A DNA stretch of 35,545 nt from NCBI GenBank assembly GCA_963579925.1, contig CAUZJA010000005.1, forward strand, positions 1 through 35,545. The letters are read 5' to 3'. This stretch comes from UBA1151 sp963579925 (GTDB lineage: Bacteria > Chloroflexota > Dehalococcoidia > Lucifugimonadales > Lucifugimonadaceae). Below the pieces are notes generated by a model. That model worked only from the letters and a program-made list of their open reading frames with translations, was not told the DNA's origin and ran no database searches. Made by a program: the position numbers and the translations under genes. Shown here piece after piece: positions 8,510-16,704 of this stretch. Positions within the stretch are counted from its first letter, which is position 1. Each line of letters starts with the position of its first letter.

Positions 8510-9628
8510 TCACTCAACAATCGTGATTTTGTGGTTTTTGATCCAATCCCAATCCCACTCATATCCCAGCCCCGGCAACGTCGGCGCCACTAACTGTGCA
8601 TTGTCGTCAGGCTCCATTTCTTCTGAGTAGCCCCACTGAGTCGAGTGCTTGGGGAGCCACCATTCGAAGTAAGCGCAGTTTTCGATTGAAAACATAACGT
8701 TCAGGTTTGCCGCATCCAGAGACGAGTTCTTCGTAGTTCCAATCTCGCAGTTCACCCCGAAGCCCTCGCACAGAGATCCAAGCTTCTTTAGGCCAGTAAT
8801 GCCCAGTTTTCGTGAAGTTCCTCGAGGAAGCGCAGCGCGGCCAGTCTTGACCGTTTCAGCCGCCTGAGTAAACAGGAATCCCGGTGCATCGCTCAGGCAG
8901 AGCGGTGTTTTCAGTGTATCTGTGAGCTTCTGTATGTCCTGAGACCTCTCAAACGGGAGTGGGTCTTCAAACCAGTAGAAATTCATCTCATCCAGAGCAG
9001 CGCCAATCTCTAATGATTGGGCAAGGTCATAGCCGCTGTTGGGGTCAAGCATGAGTGTGAAATCGTCGCCTACGAACTCACGCACCTTTGTGACCATCTC
9101 GAGCACCTCAGCGGTACTCATCGTGCCCGGATGGATCTTGTATGCCTTGTGCTTTTCACTAATCAGGTACTCAGCCTCGGTGACGTAAGACTCCGGCGTG
9201 CTCTGGCGCGGCGGATACGTGGCGTAGACATCCACGGCATTGCGAGCGGTGCCCAGCATCTTGTGGATTGGCATGCCAGCCTCTTGCCCTGCAATATCCC
9301 AGAGACAAACGTCCACAATCGAATAGGCCGGATACAGATCGGGAGAGCCGCCGCTTAACGATGGCATCTGATTCCACAGCCACTCCCGGTCGTTAGAGTC
9401 TTTCCCAACAACAACAGGCTTCAGGACTTTCAGAATCCGTTCAACCTGATCCCGGTCCACGTCGTTGGTTCCATCACCAATCGCACACGTGCCTTGAATT
9501 CCGTCTTCGGTCATAACCCGCAAAAGAGCGCTTTCGACATCGCCTCCAATGTGAGAGCGCTGATCTGCCAACGGCGTAACGGGCATTGAGCGCTCGATGA
9601 TGTCGACTTGAAGATCGGTAATTTTCAT
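8510..9628 (-). CDS. Divergent enolase-superfamily protein with incomplete active site
   Basis: A 372-residue protein with the overall layout of the mandelate racemase group. It keeps K164-I-H166, Asp195 (LMLDPN) and Glu221 (WFEDP). The third metal ligand position reads S-D-A-P, giving Asp247 instead of Glu. By alignment with the paralog at 4118-5287, the Asp of the catalytic dyad is replaced by Gly270 in LPRGTSRKLGITG, and the His by Gly297 in CEIGTT. The protein may therefore do one-base chemistry from the Lys side only, use another residue, or be non-catalytic. The gene is intact and in an apparent operon: it follows the SDR by 27 bases and precedes an MFS gene by 79. No strong Shine-Dalgarno is seen before its ATG. 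Confidence 0.88.
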   Translation of the reverse strand: MKITDLQVDIIERSMPVTPLADQRSHIGGDVESALLRVMTEDGIQGTCAIGDGTNDVDRDQVERILKVLKPVVVGKDSNDREWLWNQMPSLSGGSPDLYPAYSIVDVCLWDIAGQEAGMPIHKMLGTARNAVDVYATYPPRQSTPESYVTEAEYLISEKHKAYKIHPGTMSTAEVLEMVTKVREFVGDDFTLMLDPNSGYDLAQSLEIGAALDEMNFYWFEDPLPFERSQDIQKLTDTLKTPLCLSDAPGFLFTQAAETVKTGRAALPRGTSRKLGITGLKKLGSLCEGFGVNCEIGTTKNSSLDAANLNVMFSIENCAYFEWWLPKHSTQWGYSEEMEPDDNAQLVAPTLPGLGYEWDWDWIKNHKITIVE

Positions 9629-9655
9629 TGTTTCGGTTGAGCTTTCTACAGGGAC

Positions 9656-10420
9656 CTAGATAAGTGCAATTGCTTTTGTCATACCAGCGGTCCAGCCACC
9701 GTCAACGTTGTAAGCAGATCCAGTTACGAATGATGAGTCATCGCTGGCGAGAAACAACGCTACTTCTGCGACGTCCTCTGGGTCCCCGATGCGGCCGACG
9801 GGTGCGATTCTTCCAGCGAATACGCGGCCATCAGGATTCTCATTCAGGTAGGGCGATGCCATGTCCGTATCAATCCAGCCGGGGCAGATGCAATTTACCC
9901 TGACACCATCATCGCCGTGATCGATTGCCATTGCCCGAGTCAGTTGCATCGCAGCACCTTTCGTGGCGCAGTAGCCTGCGATATCTGACTCCGCATAAAA
10001 ACTGTTTGCTGAAGCTGTGATGATGAACGAACCGCCGCCTGAAACACGCATTGCAGGGATTGCGTATTTGCCGCACAGGAACGCGCCTTTTGCATTTACA
10101 TTGAACATGGCATCCCAATCGTCTTCAGACAGGTCAATCACGTTGCCATCGCGCATGATTCCGGCATTGCTGAACACAACATCCAGCCGGCCAAATCGCT
10201 CAACGACACTTGAAACCATCTCTTTCACGCTCTCGCCATTGGTAACGTCCACGGTATGAGCGTGAATCGATTCAGAATCAGCGGCAGTTTCAGCCACTCC
10301 GGCGGCGTTGATGTCAGCAGCAATCACCGTTGCGCCTTCGCTGGCGAATCTGCGTGCGCTCGCTCGCCCAATACCGCCGCCAGCGCCTGTGACGATTGCT
10401 ACTTTGCCTTCAAGTCTCAT
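9656..10420 (-). CDS. Short-chain dehydrogenase/reductase
   Basis: A 254-residue classical SDR. It has the cofactor motif T-G-A-G-G-G-I-G (11-18), Asp36 at the end of the second strand (which favours NAD(H) over NADP(H)), N-A-G (85-87), and the catalytic Ser137, Tyr150 and Lys154 (YCATK). The C-terminal VTGSAYNVDGGW is typical. It oxidises or reduces an alcohol/ketone pair in the cytoplasm. A strong AGGGAGA lies seven bases before the ATG. The gene sits between an MFS transporter and the divergent enolase paralog, so the likely substrate is a hydroxy acid or sugar derivative handled by the same operon. Confidence 0.93.
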   Translation of the reverse strand: MRLEGKVAIVTGAGGGIGRASARRFASEGATVIAADINAAGVAETAADSESIHAHTVDVTNGESVKEMVSSVVERFGRLDVVFSNAGIMRDGNVIDLSEDDWDAMFNVNAKGAFLCGKYAIPAMRVSGGGSFIITASANSFYAESDIAGYCATKGAAMQLTRAMAIDHGDDGVRVNCICPGWIDTDMASPYLNENPDGRVFAGRIAPVGRIGDPEDVAEVALFLASDDSSFVTGSAYNVDGGWTAGMTKAIALI

Positions 10421-10471
10421 ACGTAATCTCCCTGCGTTCGTTCGGAAGATGCGAGTTTAGCTGAGTTGAGA

Positions 10472-10494
10472 GACCGAGACGCTACGCCTCGGTC
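10472..10494 (-). terminator. Hairpin straddling the end of the MFS gene (possible attenuator or weak terminator)
   Basis: A perfect 7-bp stem (10472-10478 with 10488-10494) encloses a 9-base loop and covers the stop codon of the MFS gene at 10482. No T-rich tract follows in the leftward direction, so full termination is doubtful. It could reduce readthrough into, or stabilise the message ahead of, the SDR gene that starts 62 bases further on. Confidence 0.3.
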
Positions 10495-11777
10495 GCTCCA
10501 ACTTGCGCCGTTTCCTTGTTTCGAAGCGAAGGGTGAACCGGCCTGGTCACAAATAAGATCAATATGGAGGCGCACCATGCCAGAACCGCTAACCCAACAA
10601 ACGCCCAGCGATATGTATCTTGAATGTCGAATTGCAGACCCACAAGAAATGGTGCAGCCGACATCGACGCACCCATCATCACGGATGAGAGTCCAAGAAT
10701 CGTGCCGAACGCTTTTGATCCGAAATAATCGCCACGCATCGCGTGCAATATTGGCGTACGTCCACCAAATCCAATGCCCCAGACAACTGCAAACAGGAGG
10801 GCCGTGGGGTATCCGGTCGTGAAGGCGAGAATCAGCGCCCCGAATCCCTGAATCGCGGTAAAGAATGAAATTGGGTATTGCTTAGAGAACTTGTCGACAA
10901 TAAATCCCCCGGCCATCTGAAAGGTGAACGCCACAATGGCCAGAACAGGAATGATCGTCGCCGCTGTAATTGGATCAATTCCAACGTCGTTCAAGTGCAG
11001 CAGAAGGTGGGCTGAGACAGCGGAAGTGCTGAAGTTCACCAGTGAATGTGTACCGGAGATTATCCAGAACGCCCTTGTGCGCAGCGCTTGTCGCGCAGTG
11101 AAGTCATATTCACCATCTGCAGCCTCAGACTTCTCATCCTTTTTCGATTTAGAGGCCTGATGATCACGTGCCAATTCACTTGCTGAACCCGAGCCTCTTC
11201 GGCTAAGTGCCCAGTAGAAGAACGGTGATACGGAGATTGAGATGACGCCAATCCAGAACACCGTGGTGCGCCACCCATGAGCATCGATCCCCCACGCCAG
11301 CGCTGGAACGACCAGCCCAGCAAGGCTGCTCCCACCAACCACGATGGCGATACCGGTCGCACGCCGTTTGGGAAGCCAGTGGTTGACGGCCACGATGGAG
11401 GGAACGAATCCACCCATGCTGAATCCGAGTGAAAGCGTCAGGAATGCGGCGTAATACATGAATACGCCGTGGACCTGCGATAGCCAGATGAAGCCGATGC
11501 CACCGCCGATCATGCCAAAGAACATCATCTTGGCAGGCCCAAACTTATCGGTCATGTAGCCCTCAAGAGGGCCGAAAAGTGTGCCGCCAAATCGACCGAA
11601 CGAAGCTACTCCACCAATTACGGCACGGCTCCACCCAAACTCGGTCTCAACCGCCAGGAAGATGGCGCTAGAACCCTGGAACGTTGGCCCAGAGGTGAAG
11701 ATCATATTGAGGCCGCCGGTAACGGCAACCCACCACCCATAGGAGACACGACGAACCCTGCTTCGCAGGCCAAACAA
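10482..11777 (-). CDS. MFS transporter
   Basis: A 431-residue major facilitator with about 12 membrane segments. The loop between segments 2 and 3 carries the motif-A-like G-Y-M-T-D-K-F-G (73-80), and a long charged cytoplasmic loop (about 192-233, rich in Lys, Glu and Ser) separates the halves. The start was set at the TTG at 11777 because AGGAGA (11790-11785) sits seven bases upstream and the first membrane segment follows directly. The frame is open 41 codons further, but that extension has no membrane or family character and would reach within 15 bases of the divergent enolase start. It is the first gene of the leftward string and probably imports the substrate used by the neighbouring oxidoreductases. 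Confidence 0.88.
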   Translation of the reverse strand: MFGLRSRVRRVSYGWWVAVTGGLNMIFTSGPTFQGSSAIFLAVETEFGWSRAVIGGVASFGRFGGTLFGPLEGYMTDKFGPAKMMFFGMIGGGIGFIWLSQVHGVFMYYAAFLTLSLGFSMGGFVPSIVAVNHWLPKRRATGIAIVVGGSSLAGLVVPALAWGIDAHGWRTTVFWIGVISISVSPFFYWALSRRGSGSASELARDHQASKSKKDEKSEAADGEYDFTARQALRTRAFWIISGTHSLVNFSTSAVSAHLLLHLNDVGIDPITAATIIPVLAIVAFTFQMAGGFIVDKFSKQYPISFFTAIQGFGALILAFTTGYPTALLFAVVWGIGFGGRTPILHAMRGDYFGSKAFGTILGLSSVMMGASMSAAPFLVGLQFDIQDTYRWAFVGLAVLAWCASILILFVTRPVHPSLRNKETAQVGATEA

Positions 11778-11914
11778 TACGTGATCTCCTGTCTTACTAA
11801 TGTGGGTGGGAATTCCAGTCCTGATCAGTACACCAGATTTTGCGCCGATATGGAACACGTATACTCGGCCGCGTGTCACCAATTTGCATAGAGTCGCCAC
11901 TTGAAAGTTGATTC

Positions 11915-13024
11915 ATGAAGATCACAGATGTCTCCACCACGATGTTGTTCGACCCCGATGGTTTCGTTTTCCAGGACTCCACAATTCCAACGCCACCACC
12001 CGGTGCCAAAGGAAGAACAGCGCTTTTCGTGCACATCAAGACCGATGCCGGATTCGAAGGGCTGGGTACGGCCGCTGGATTGAATGCGACTCGCTCCGTC
12101 ATAGAGGACAACCTCAAGGATCTCCTCATCGGTCAGGACCCGTTCAACATAGAGAAGCTCTGGAGCGACATGTTCTGGCGCGTACGCGGCTACGGCCGCA
12201 AGGGCATAGCATTCCAGGCGATGTCGGCAGTGGACATCGCACTGTGGGACTTGAAGGCCAAAGCGCTTGATCTGCCGCTTTATCGACTTCTGGGGCCGTA
12301 CACAGACACGGTTCCAATCTACGGAAGCGGCGGCTGGACCAACTACTCGCAAGATGAACTCGTCGAAGAGCAGATGAGCTACGTGAATCGCGGCATCCCA
12401 CGGGTGAAGATGAAGGTCGGAAAAGATTTCGGGCAGAGCGAACGGGAAGACCTGCAACGCATCGAAGCTGTTCGGAAGGCGGTTGGTGATGACGTTGAGA
12501 TTTTTGTCGACGCCAACAACGGCTACTACGCGAAACAGGCCATCCGCATGGCAGCGGAATTTGAGGAGTACGGCATTGGATGGTTCGAAGAACCTGTCCT
12601 GGCCGACGATATTGCCGGTCTCGCCGCGGTCGCCAGTTCGACAACCATTCCTGTGGCAACTGGGGAGCATGAGTACACAAAATATGGATTCAAAGAACTG
12701 ATCACCGCTGGCGGAGTCGATATAGTCCAGCCCGATATCGGACGTGTGGGAGGTGTGACGGAGTGGATGAAGGTTGCGCACTTGGCACACTCATTCAATC
12801 TGCCGGTCGCACCACACGCATTCCAGGTCATTCACCTGCATACTGCCTGTGCCACGCCGAACCTCAAGGTAGTCGAGTATCTGGGCGGTGGGGAGGCCAG
12901 TGACAAGGTCTGGTACAAAGAGTTCCCGGAGCCAAAAGACGGCATGTGGTCGCCTTATCCGGATCGGCCGGGACTTGGACTTGAACTGGATCCCGATGTA
13001 GTGAAGAACAACTCGATCGATTAG
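11915..13024 (+). CDS. Enolase-superfamily dehydratase/racemase with complete active site
   Basis: A 369-residue mandelate racemase-group protein with all expected residues: the K165-M-K167 base motif, metal ligands Asp199 (VDANNGY), Glu225 (FEEP) and Glu251 (GEHEYT), and the dyad Asp274 (QPDIGRVGG) and His301 (PHAFQ). This is the pattern of galactonate, fuconate and related acid-sugar dehydratases and of mandelate racemase. It is the only one of the four paralogs in the window with K-x-K. A weak GAAAG precedes the ATG. It leads a rightward string with a DAO-type oxidoreductase (13 bases later) and an SDR, and diverges from an MFS gene, suggesting uptake, dehydration and oxidation of one compound class. 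Confidence 0.94.
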   Translation: MKITDVSTTMLFDPDGFVFQDSTIPTPPPGAKGRTALFVHIKTDAGFEGLGTAAGLNATRSVIEDNLKDLLIGQDPFNIEKLWSDMFWRVRGYGRKGIAFQAMSAVDIALWDLKAKALDLPLYRLLGPYTDTVPIYGSGGWTNYSQDELVEEQMSYVNRGIPRVKMKVGKDFGQSEREDLQRIEAVRKAVGDDVEIFVDANNGYYAKQAIRMAAEFEEYGIGWFEEPVLADDIAGLAAVASSTTIPVATGEHEYTKYGFKELITAGGVDIVQPDIGRVGGVTEWMKVAHLAHSFNLPVAPHAFQVIHLHTACATPNLKVVEYLGGGEASDKVWYKEFPEPKDGMWSPYPDRPGLGLELDPDVVKNNSID

Positions 13025-13037
13025 GGAGCGACTGTTC

Positions 13038-14186
13038 GTGGCGAACTATGACGCAATAGTCATCGGCGCAGGCGCTTATGGCCTGGCTTGTGCATGGCGA
13101 TTGGCCCAGCAGGGTCAGTCTGTGTTGGTGCTTGAGCGTGATGGCATCGGTACGCAGGCGTCCGGGTTCGCGCTTGGCCGCATAGACCCGCTTCTGGGCG
13201 GCGTTGGTGCGAAGTACAAAGTCGGGTCGTCGGTTGATGCGTCACAGTCGGCTGGTGAAGCCATGATCGAACTTGGGCTTCGGGGTAGTCGGTATCTTCT
13301 AGATGCGATTCCGGAGATCGAGTCGATCTCTGGCCTCGACTTGCAGCTCGATCAGCAACCTACCTTGCAGTTCATCCGCTCTGAAGAGCAGGAGGAAGAA
13401 TTAAGAGAACAGTCAAAGGTCTGGACGGAACTTGGATATGAATCACAGTTCATGGACGTCGAAGAAATTCGGAAGCTCGAGCCCAGAGCCAACAGTCCTG
13501 AGCGAGGCGGAGTGCTTGTCGATGGGCCGTTCTTCCTTGATGCCCTCCGTTACGTGCAGGCAGTCGCAGCATGTGCCGAGGGCGCGGGAGTCGCGATTCG
13601 AACTGGCGAAGTGACGGAGATATCGCCCGGGCGAAATAGCGTTAGTGTGGAGACTCTCTCTGGAAATACCTACTCCGCCGGGCGAGTCCTGATCGCAGCA
13701 GGGCCGTGGTCGGCTGAAGTCGCAAAGTTGGTTGGCGCTGATATTCCGATATCGCCATCCAAGGGAGAAATCCTTCGACTTGGGTTGCTTGAGTCTGGCC
13801 CGCTAGAAGTTCATCTGCATGATCCAAGTTCGTTGGTGCAAAAGAAGGACGGTCAGATCTGGGCTGCAGCGACAGCCGCCGATGTAGGCTTCGACCGCAC
13901 GCCCACCACCGAATCAAGAGATACGCTCCTTGCTAACGCACATCAGATGTTGCCAGATATCCAAGATTCATCCCTGTTGATGCACACGGTGTGCTTCCGG
14001 CCTGTATCGCGGGATGGAGTGCCAATCATCGGTGCAATTGAGGATACCGGGAACGTCTGGGTCGCGAGCGGCGGTGGCGGCTCAGGCATCATGCAATCGC
14101 TCGCGGTGGCAGAGTTGTTGACTCAGGCATTTAACGCCGAATCGACCGAGATCGGAATTGAAAACTTTTCAGCGGAACGATTTTAG
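13038..14186 (+). CDS. FAD-dependent oxidoreductase of the DAO family (glycine/sarcosine oxidase-like)
   Basis: A 382-residue flavoprotein with the N-terminal FAD motif G10-A-G-A-Y-G15 and acidic Glu33 at the end of the second strand. A conserved RPVSRDGVPIIGAIEDTGNVWVASGG block near the C-terminus is the typical DAO-family FAD-closing element. Such enzymes oxidise amino acids, N-methyl amino acids, or 2-hydroxy acids (the L-2-hydroxyglutarate dehydrogenase branch). The start is a GTG at 13038 with GGGAG at 13024-13028. No signal peptide is visible. It directly follows the enolase paralog and precedes an SDR by 156 bases. Given the neighbours, oxidation of a hydroxy acid or an amine derivative is possible; the sequence does not choose. 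Confidence 0.9.
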   Translation: MANYDAIVIGAGAYGLACAWRLAQQGQSVLVLERDGIGTQASGFALGRIDPLLGGVGAKYKVGSSVDASQSAGEAMIELGLRGSRYLLDAIPEIESISGLDLQLDQQPTLQFIRSEEQEEELREQSKVWTELGYESQFMDVEEIRKLEPRANSPERGGVLVDGPFFLDALRYVQAVAACAEGAGVAIRTGEVTEISPGRNSVSVETLSGNTYSAGRVLIAAGPWSAEVAKLVGADIPISPSKGEILRLGLLESGPLEVHLHDPSSLVQKKDGQIWAAATAADVGFDRTPTTESRDTLLANAHQMLPDIQDSSLLMHTVCFRPVSRDGVPIIGAIEDTGNVWVASGGGGSGIMQSLAVAELLTQAFNAESTEIGIENFSAERF

Positions 14187-14342
14187 CTCCGCGGTTAGAG
14201 TGTGCTGTGATCAGACCACCGTCTTCTAGTTGCTCTGTGTTAGAACGCTGTTTGCAGCCGTGGAAGCGAATGCACATTGACGCGCGGTATGATTTCCGCC
14301 CTTGATCATTAGATGAACGTGTAAGAGAAGAGGCCTGTTGAA

Positions 14343-15104
14343 ATGAGACTTGAAGGCAAAATTGGACTGGTTACCGGGGCTTCGTCCGGGATTGGAGCCG
14401 CTACCGCTCGGTTTTTCGCGAACGAGGGTATGGCGGGTGTCGTTGTCGCTGATATCAACGATGAACTGGGCGAAAAGGTCGTAGCCGAGATCAACGCGGG
14501 CGGCGGAAACGCCATGTACGTACACCTGGATGTGAGCGATGAGGATCAGTGGATAGCCGCTGTAGCCGCTTGCGTGGCGAAGTACGGCGGGGTTGATGTC
14601 ACCATGAACAACGCCGGAATGTCTGGTCCAGCCTCTCGAAAAAAGGTTGAAGACACCACGCTGGAAATCTGGAATGCCATGCATGCAGTGAATAATACTG
14701 GCGTGTTCCTTGGCATGAAGCACTCAATCCCGGAGATGAGAAAACGCGGCGGCGGTTCGATTATCAACACCTCGTCCATCTACGGAATCATGGGAAGTGC
14801 CAGCGGTACGGCGTACCACTCCGCCAAGGGCGCAGTGCGGATGCTGACCAAGGCAGCTGCAATTCAGTACGCACCGGAAAAGATTCGAGTCAACTCCATT
14901 CACCCTGGATTCGCCGACACCGGTATGACAGAGGAACTCCATGCTCAGCCGGGTGAGCGAGAGCGCCGGATTGGGCTCATTCCACTGGGTCGAATGGGAA
15001 TGCCAGAAGATATGGCATGGGGCGCCGTCTACCTGGCGTCAGATGAATCCAGCTTCGTAACCGCACTGGAACTGGTGATAGACGGCGGAACCATCGCCCA
15101 GTAG
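14343..15104 (+). CDS. Short-chain dehydrogenase/reductase
   Basis: A 253-residue classical SDR. It shows T-G-A-S-S-G-I-G (11-18), Asp37 after the second strand (NAD(H) preference), N-N-A-G (89-92), a catalytic Ser at 144/145, and Y158-H-S-A-K162. The C-terminal SSFVTALELVIDGG matches the family. AGAAGAGG lies eight bases before the ATG at 14343. It is similar in layout to the SDR at 9656-10420 but clearly a separate gene. It follows the DAO oxidoreductase by 156 bases, a gap that contains a TTGACG hexamer (14277-14282) but no convincing partner -10, so a separate promoter is uncertain. Confidence 0.93.
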   Translation: MRLEGKIGLVTGASSGIGAATARFFANEGMAGVVVADINDELGEKVVAEINAGGGNAMYVHLDVSDEDQWIAAVAACVAKYGGVDVTMNNAGMSGPASRKKVEDTTLEIWNAMHAVNNTGVFLGMKHSIPEMRKRGGGSIINTSSIYGIMGSASGTAYHSAKGAVRMLTKAAAIQYAPEKIRVNSIHPGFADTGMTEELHAQPGERERRIGLIPLGRMGMPEDMAWGAVYLASDESSFVTALELVIDGGTIAQ

Positions 15105-15142
15105 AGCGCCAGTAAGGCGACGATATTGGGTGGGGCCGGGAA

Positions 15143-15820
15143 CTAGGTCTGCGTGAGTTTCCCGGTCTCTGCCAGGAAGAACAGAACAGCGTTCACCCGT
15201 GCGTGGGCGCTGGGCTGCTGTTGCAAACGCATTTTGGAGAAGATGTTCCCAATGTGGCGCTCAACCGTTCGTGGCTGGATAAACAGCTCTTCCGCAATTG
15301 CAGCGTTATTTGCGCCGCGGGCCATGCATGAGAGAACTTCTCGTTCTCGCTCCGTCATTTCCGACAGGAAACCGCTTTCGCGACTCTGGCCACCACCAGC
15401 AAGCTTCTTCACGATATCTGGCGCAAGGACTGTTTTGCCTTCAGCCACGTCTTTCACGGCCTGAACAAGGTCTGCGAGACGAGTCAGAGTGTGCTTAAGC
15501 AGATAAGCCTTGCCCTTGGGATCTGCAAGGAAGTCACGCACAAACTCATCATCGTCAAAGGCAGAGAGCAAAATTATTCCGGTTTCGGGCGTTCGCTCAC
15601 GAATTACAGCGGCCGCCTCGATACCGTTCAGGCGCGGCATCTTTCTGTCCATGATTACTACATGGGGTTTCTGCGTTGCTGTCATAGCAATCGCTTCTTG
15701 ACCATCACCTGCGTAGCCAATTACGTCTATATCTGGCTCATTGCCCAGATACATTCCGTAGGCCTGACGCATGAGTTCATGGTCATCCACCATTAGCACT
15801 CGGATGTTGTCGTCGGGCAT
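15143..15820 (-). CDS. NarL/FixJ-family response regulator (receiver + LuxR HTH)
   Basis: A 225-residue two-domain regulator. The receiver has the acidic pair Asp12/Asp13, the phosphorylation site Asp58 (VIMDRKMP), Ser86 and Lys109. The C-terminal LuxR-type helix-turn-helix begins at E-M-T-E-R-E-R-E-V-L (about 154-163) with the recognition segment RTVERHIGNIFSKM (about 184-197). Two adjacent ATG codons exist; the second (15820) is better spaced from AGGGAG and was used. It lies 79 bases downstream of a kinase-like gene on the same strand, so the two are a likely pair. It would bind DNA when phosphorylated; the target genes cannot be told, though the catabolic cluster next door has no other regulator. 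Confidence 0.94.
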   Translation of the reverse strand: MPDDNIRVLMVDDHELMRQAYGMYLGNEPDIDVIGYAGDGQEAIAMTATQKPHVVIMDRKMPRLNGIEAAAVIRERTPETGIILLSAFDDDEFVRDFLADPKGKAYLLKHTLTRLADLVQAVKDVAEGKTVLAPDIVKKLAGGGQSRESGFLSEMTEREREVLSCMARGANNAAIAEELFIQPRTVERHIGNIFSKMRLQQQPSAHARVNAVLFFLAETGKLTQT

Positions 15821-15899
15821 CATTGCTCCCTTGCCCCTATATCGTAACTGATGACTGGGAGGCTAATGAAAGGGGTATTTTTGCCAATTGCGTAAAGGT

Positions 15900-16598
15900 T
15901 TACGCGCTCGGAATGGAAATAGTGACTGAGCCGCCTTCTGGCGCTGCACTAACTGTGGCGTTCTCCAGTCCCAGCGCTGTGATGGCCTGATCTGCAATCG
16001 GCCATGCCTCGCCAAGTACCTCGTCATAGCCCCGAGCATGGCACGTGACGGTGGTGCGATCGCCGTCCGATTCAATTTCCCAGGTGACGATTCCGCCGGC
16101 TGGCAATGACGTTGGAGCATCCAGCAGCAGGGCTACCAGTGCCTGGGTTGTAAGTGACTTATCAGCGGAGATCATGGTTGGGTTGGCGATGGGATCATCG
16201 TCGAGCGGCACTTCAACCCCGGAGTTGCGAAGAGCAGGGATAGCAAGACGGGCTGCAAGAGCAACCGTCTCGTCCAGATTGAATTCGGTGATTGCCCCGG
16301 GGGAAGATTTGGCGAACTCCCAAATTTCTTGAGTAAGAGTTCGAGCACGCTTGGCCGCACCATCGACCAGATTTAGCCACTCAGATACTCGAGCAACCTG
16401 ATCTGCAGGCAGACCTGAATCCTCATCAGCAGACGAGAGTAATTCGCGTGAAAGATCGTTGAAGCCCAGAACAATTCCAATCGGGCCGTTCAAGTCATGG
16501 GCAAGCCCAGCGGCAATGCGACCTACAAGAGAGGCACGCTGAGTGCTCAGTCCCTGGTCTTCTTGGGAATTTATTTTGGGCATCGGAATCTCAATCAT
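15900..16598 (-). CDS. Histidine kinase-like protein with degenerate ATP-binding domain
   Basis: A 232-residue soluble protein. The dimerisation/phosphoacceptor part is clear: L-A-H-D-L-N-G-P-I-G with His34, followed by two helices to about residue 100. The second half is the size of a kinase ATPase domain and ends in the usual GGSVTISIP strand, but the N-box, the D-x-G-x-G motif and the glycine lid are not recognisable (CHARGYD stands where D-x-G-x-G would be). It may be a phosphotransferase or phosphatase in the manner of Spo0B or ChpT rather than an autokinase. There is no membrane or sensor domain. The start is uncertain: ATG 16598 is used, with ATG 16583 and GTG 16649 as alternatives. 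Confidence 0.75.
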   Translation of the reverse strand: MIEIPMPKINSQEDQGLSTQRASLVGRIAAGLAHDLNGPIGIVLGFNDLSRELLSSADEDSGLPADQVARVSEWLNLVDGAAKRARTLTQEIWEFAKSSPGAITEFNLDETVALAARLAIPALRNSGVEVPLDDDPIANPTMISADKSLTTQALVALLLDAPTSLPAGGIVTWEIESDGDRTTVTCHARGYDEVLGEAWPIADQAITALGLENATVSAAPEGGSVTISIPSA

Positions 16599-16671
16599 GG
16601 ATGAATTCTTGCTTCGGGGGATGGGTGAAGTTAAGTAGGCATCTGCCACAGGTCAATTATCAATAGTTATT

Positions 16672-16691
16672 TGCCTCCAACCATCGAGGCA
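16672..16691 (-). terminator. Hairpin after the phosphoglycerate mutase gene (possible weak terminator)
   Basis: A perfect 6-bp stem (16672-16677 with 16686-16691) with an 8-base loop lies 14 bases downstream of the mutase stop codon in the leftward direction and is followed by an A/T-rich but not T-rich stretch. It may separate the mutase string from the kinase/regulator pair. Confidence 0.3.
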
Positions 16692-16704
16692 GTTCTCCAG
16701 TTGT

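Noticed and set aside
11778..11900. Upstream extension of the MFS gene to a start at 11900
   Set aside because: The 41 added residues have no family or membrane character, while the TTG at 11777 has AGGAGA at ideal spacing.
14277..14310. Promoter ahead of the SDR at 14343 (TTGACG at 14277-14282)
   Set aside because: No acceptable -10 occurs at 16-18 bases spacing; the nearby TATGAT is only five bases away.
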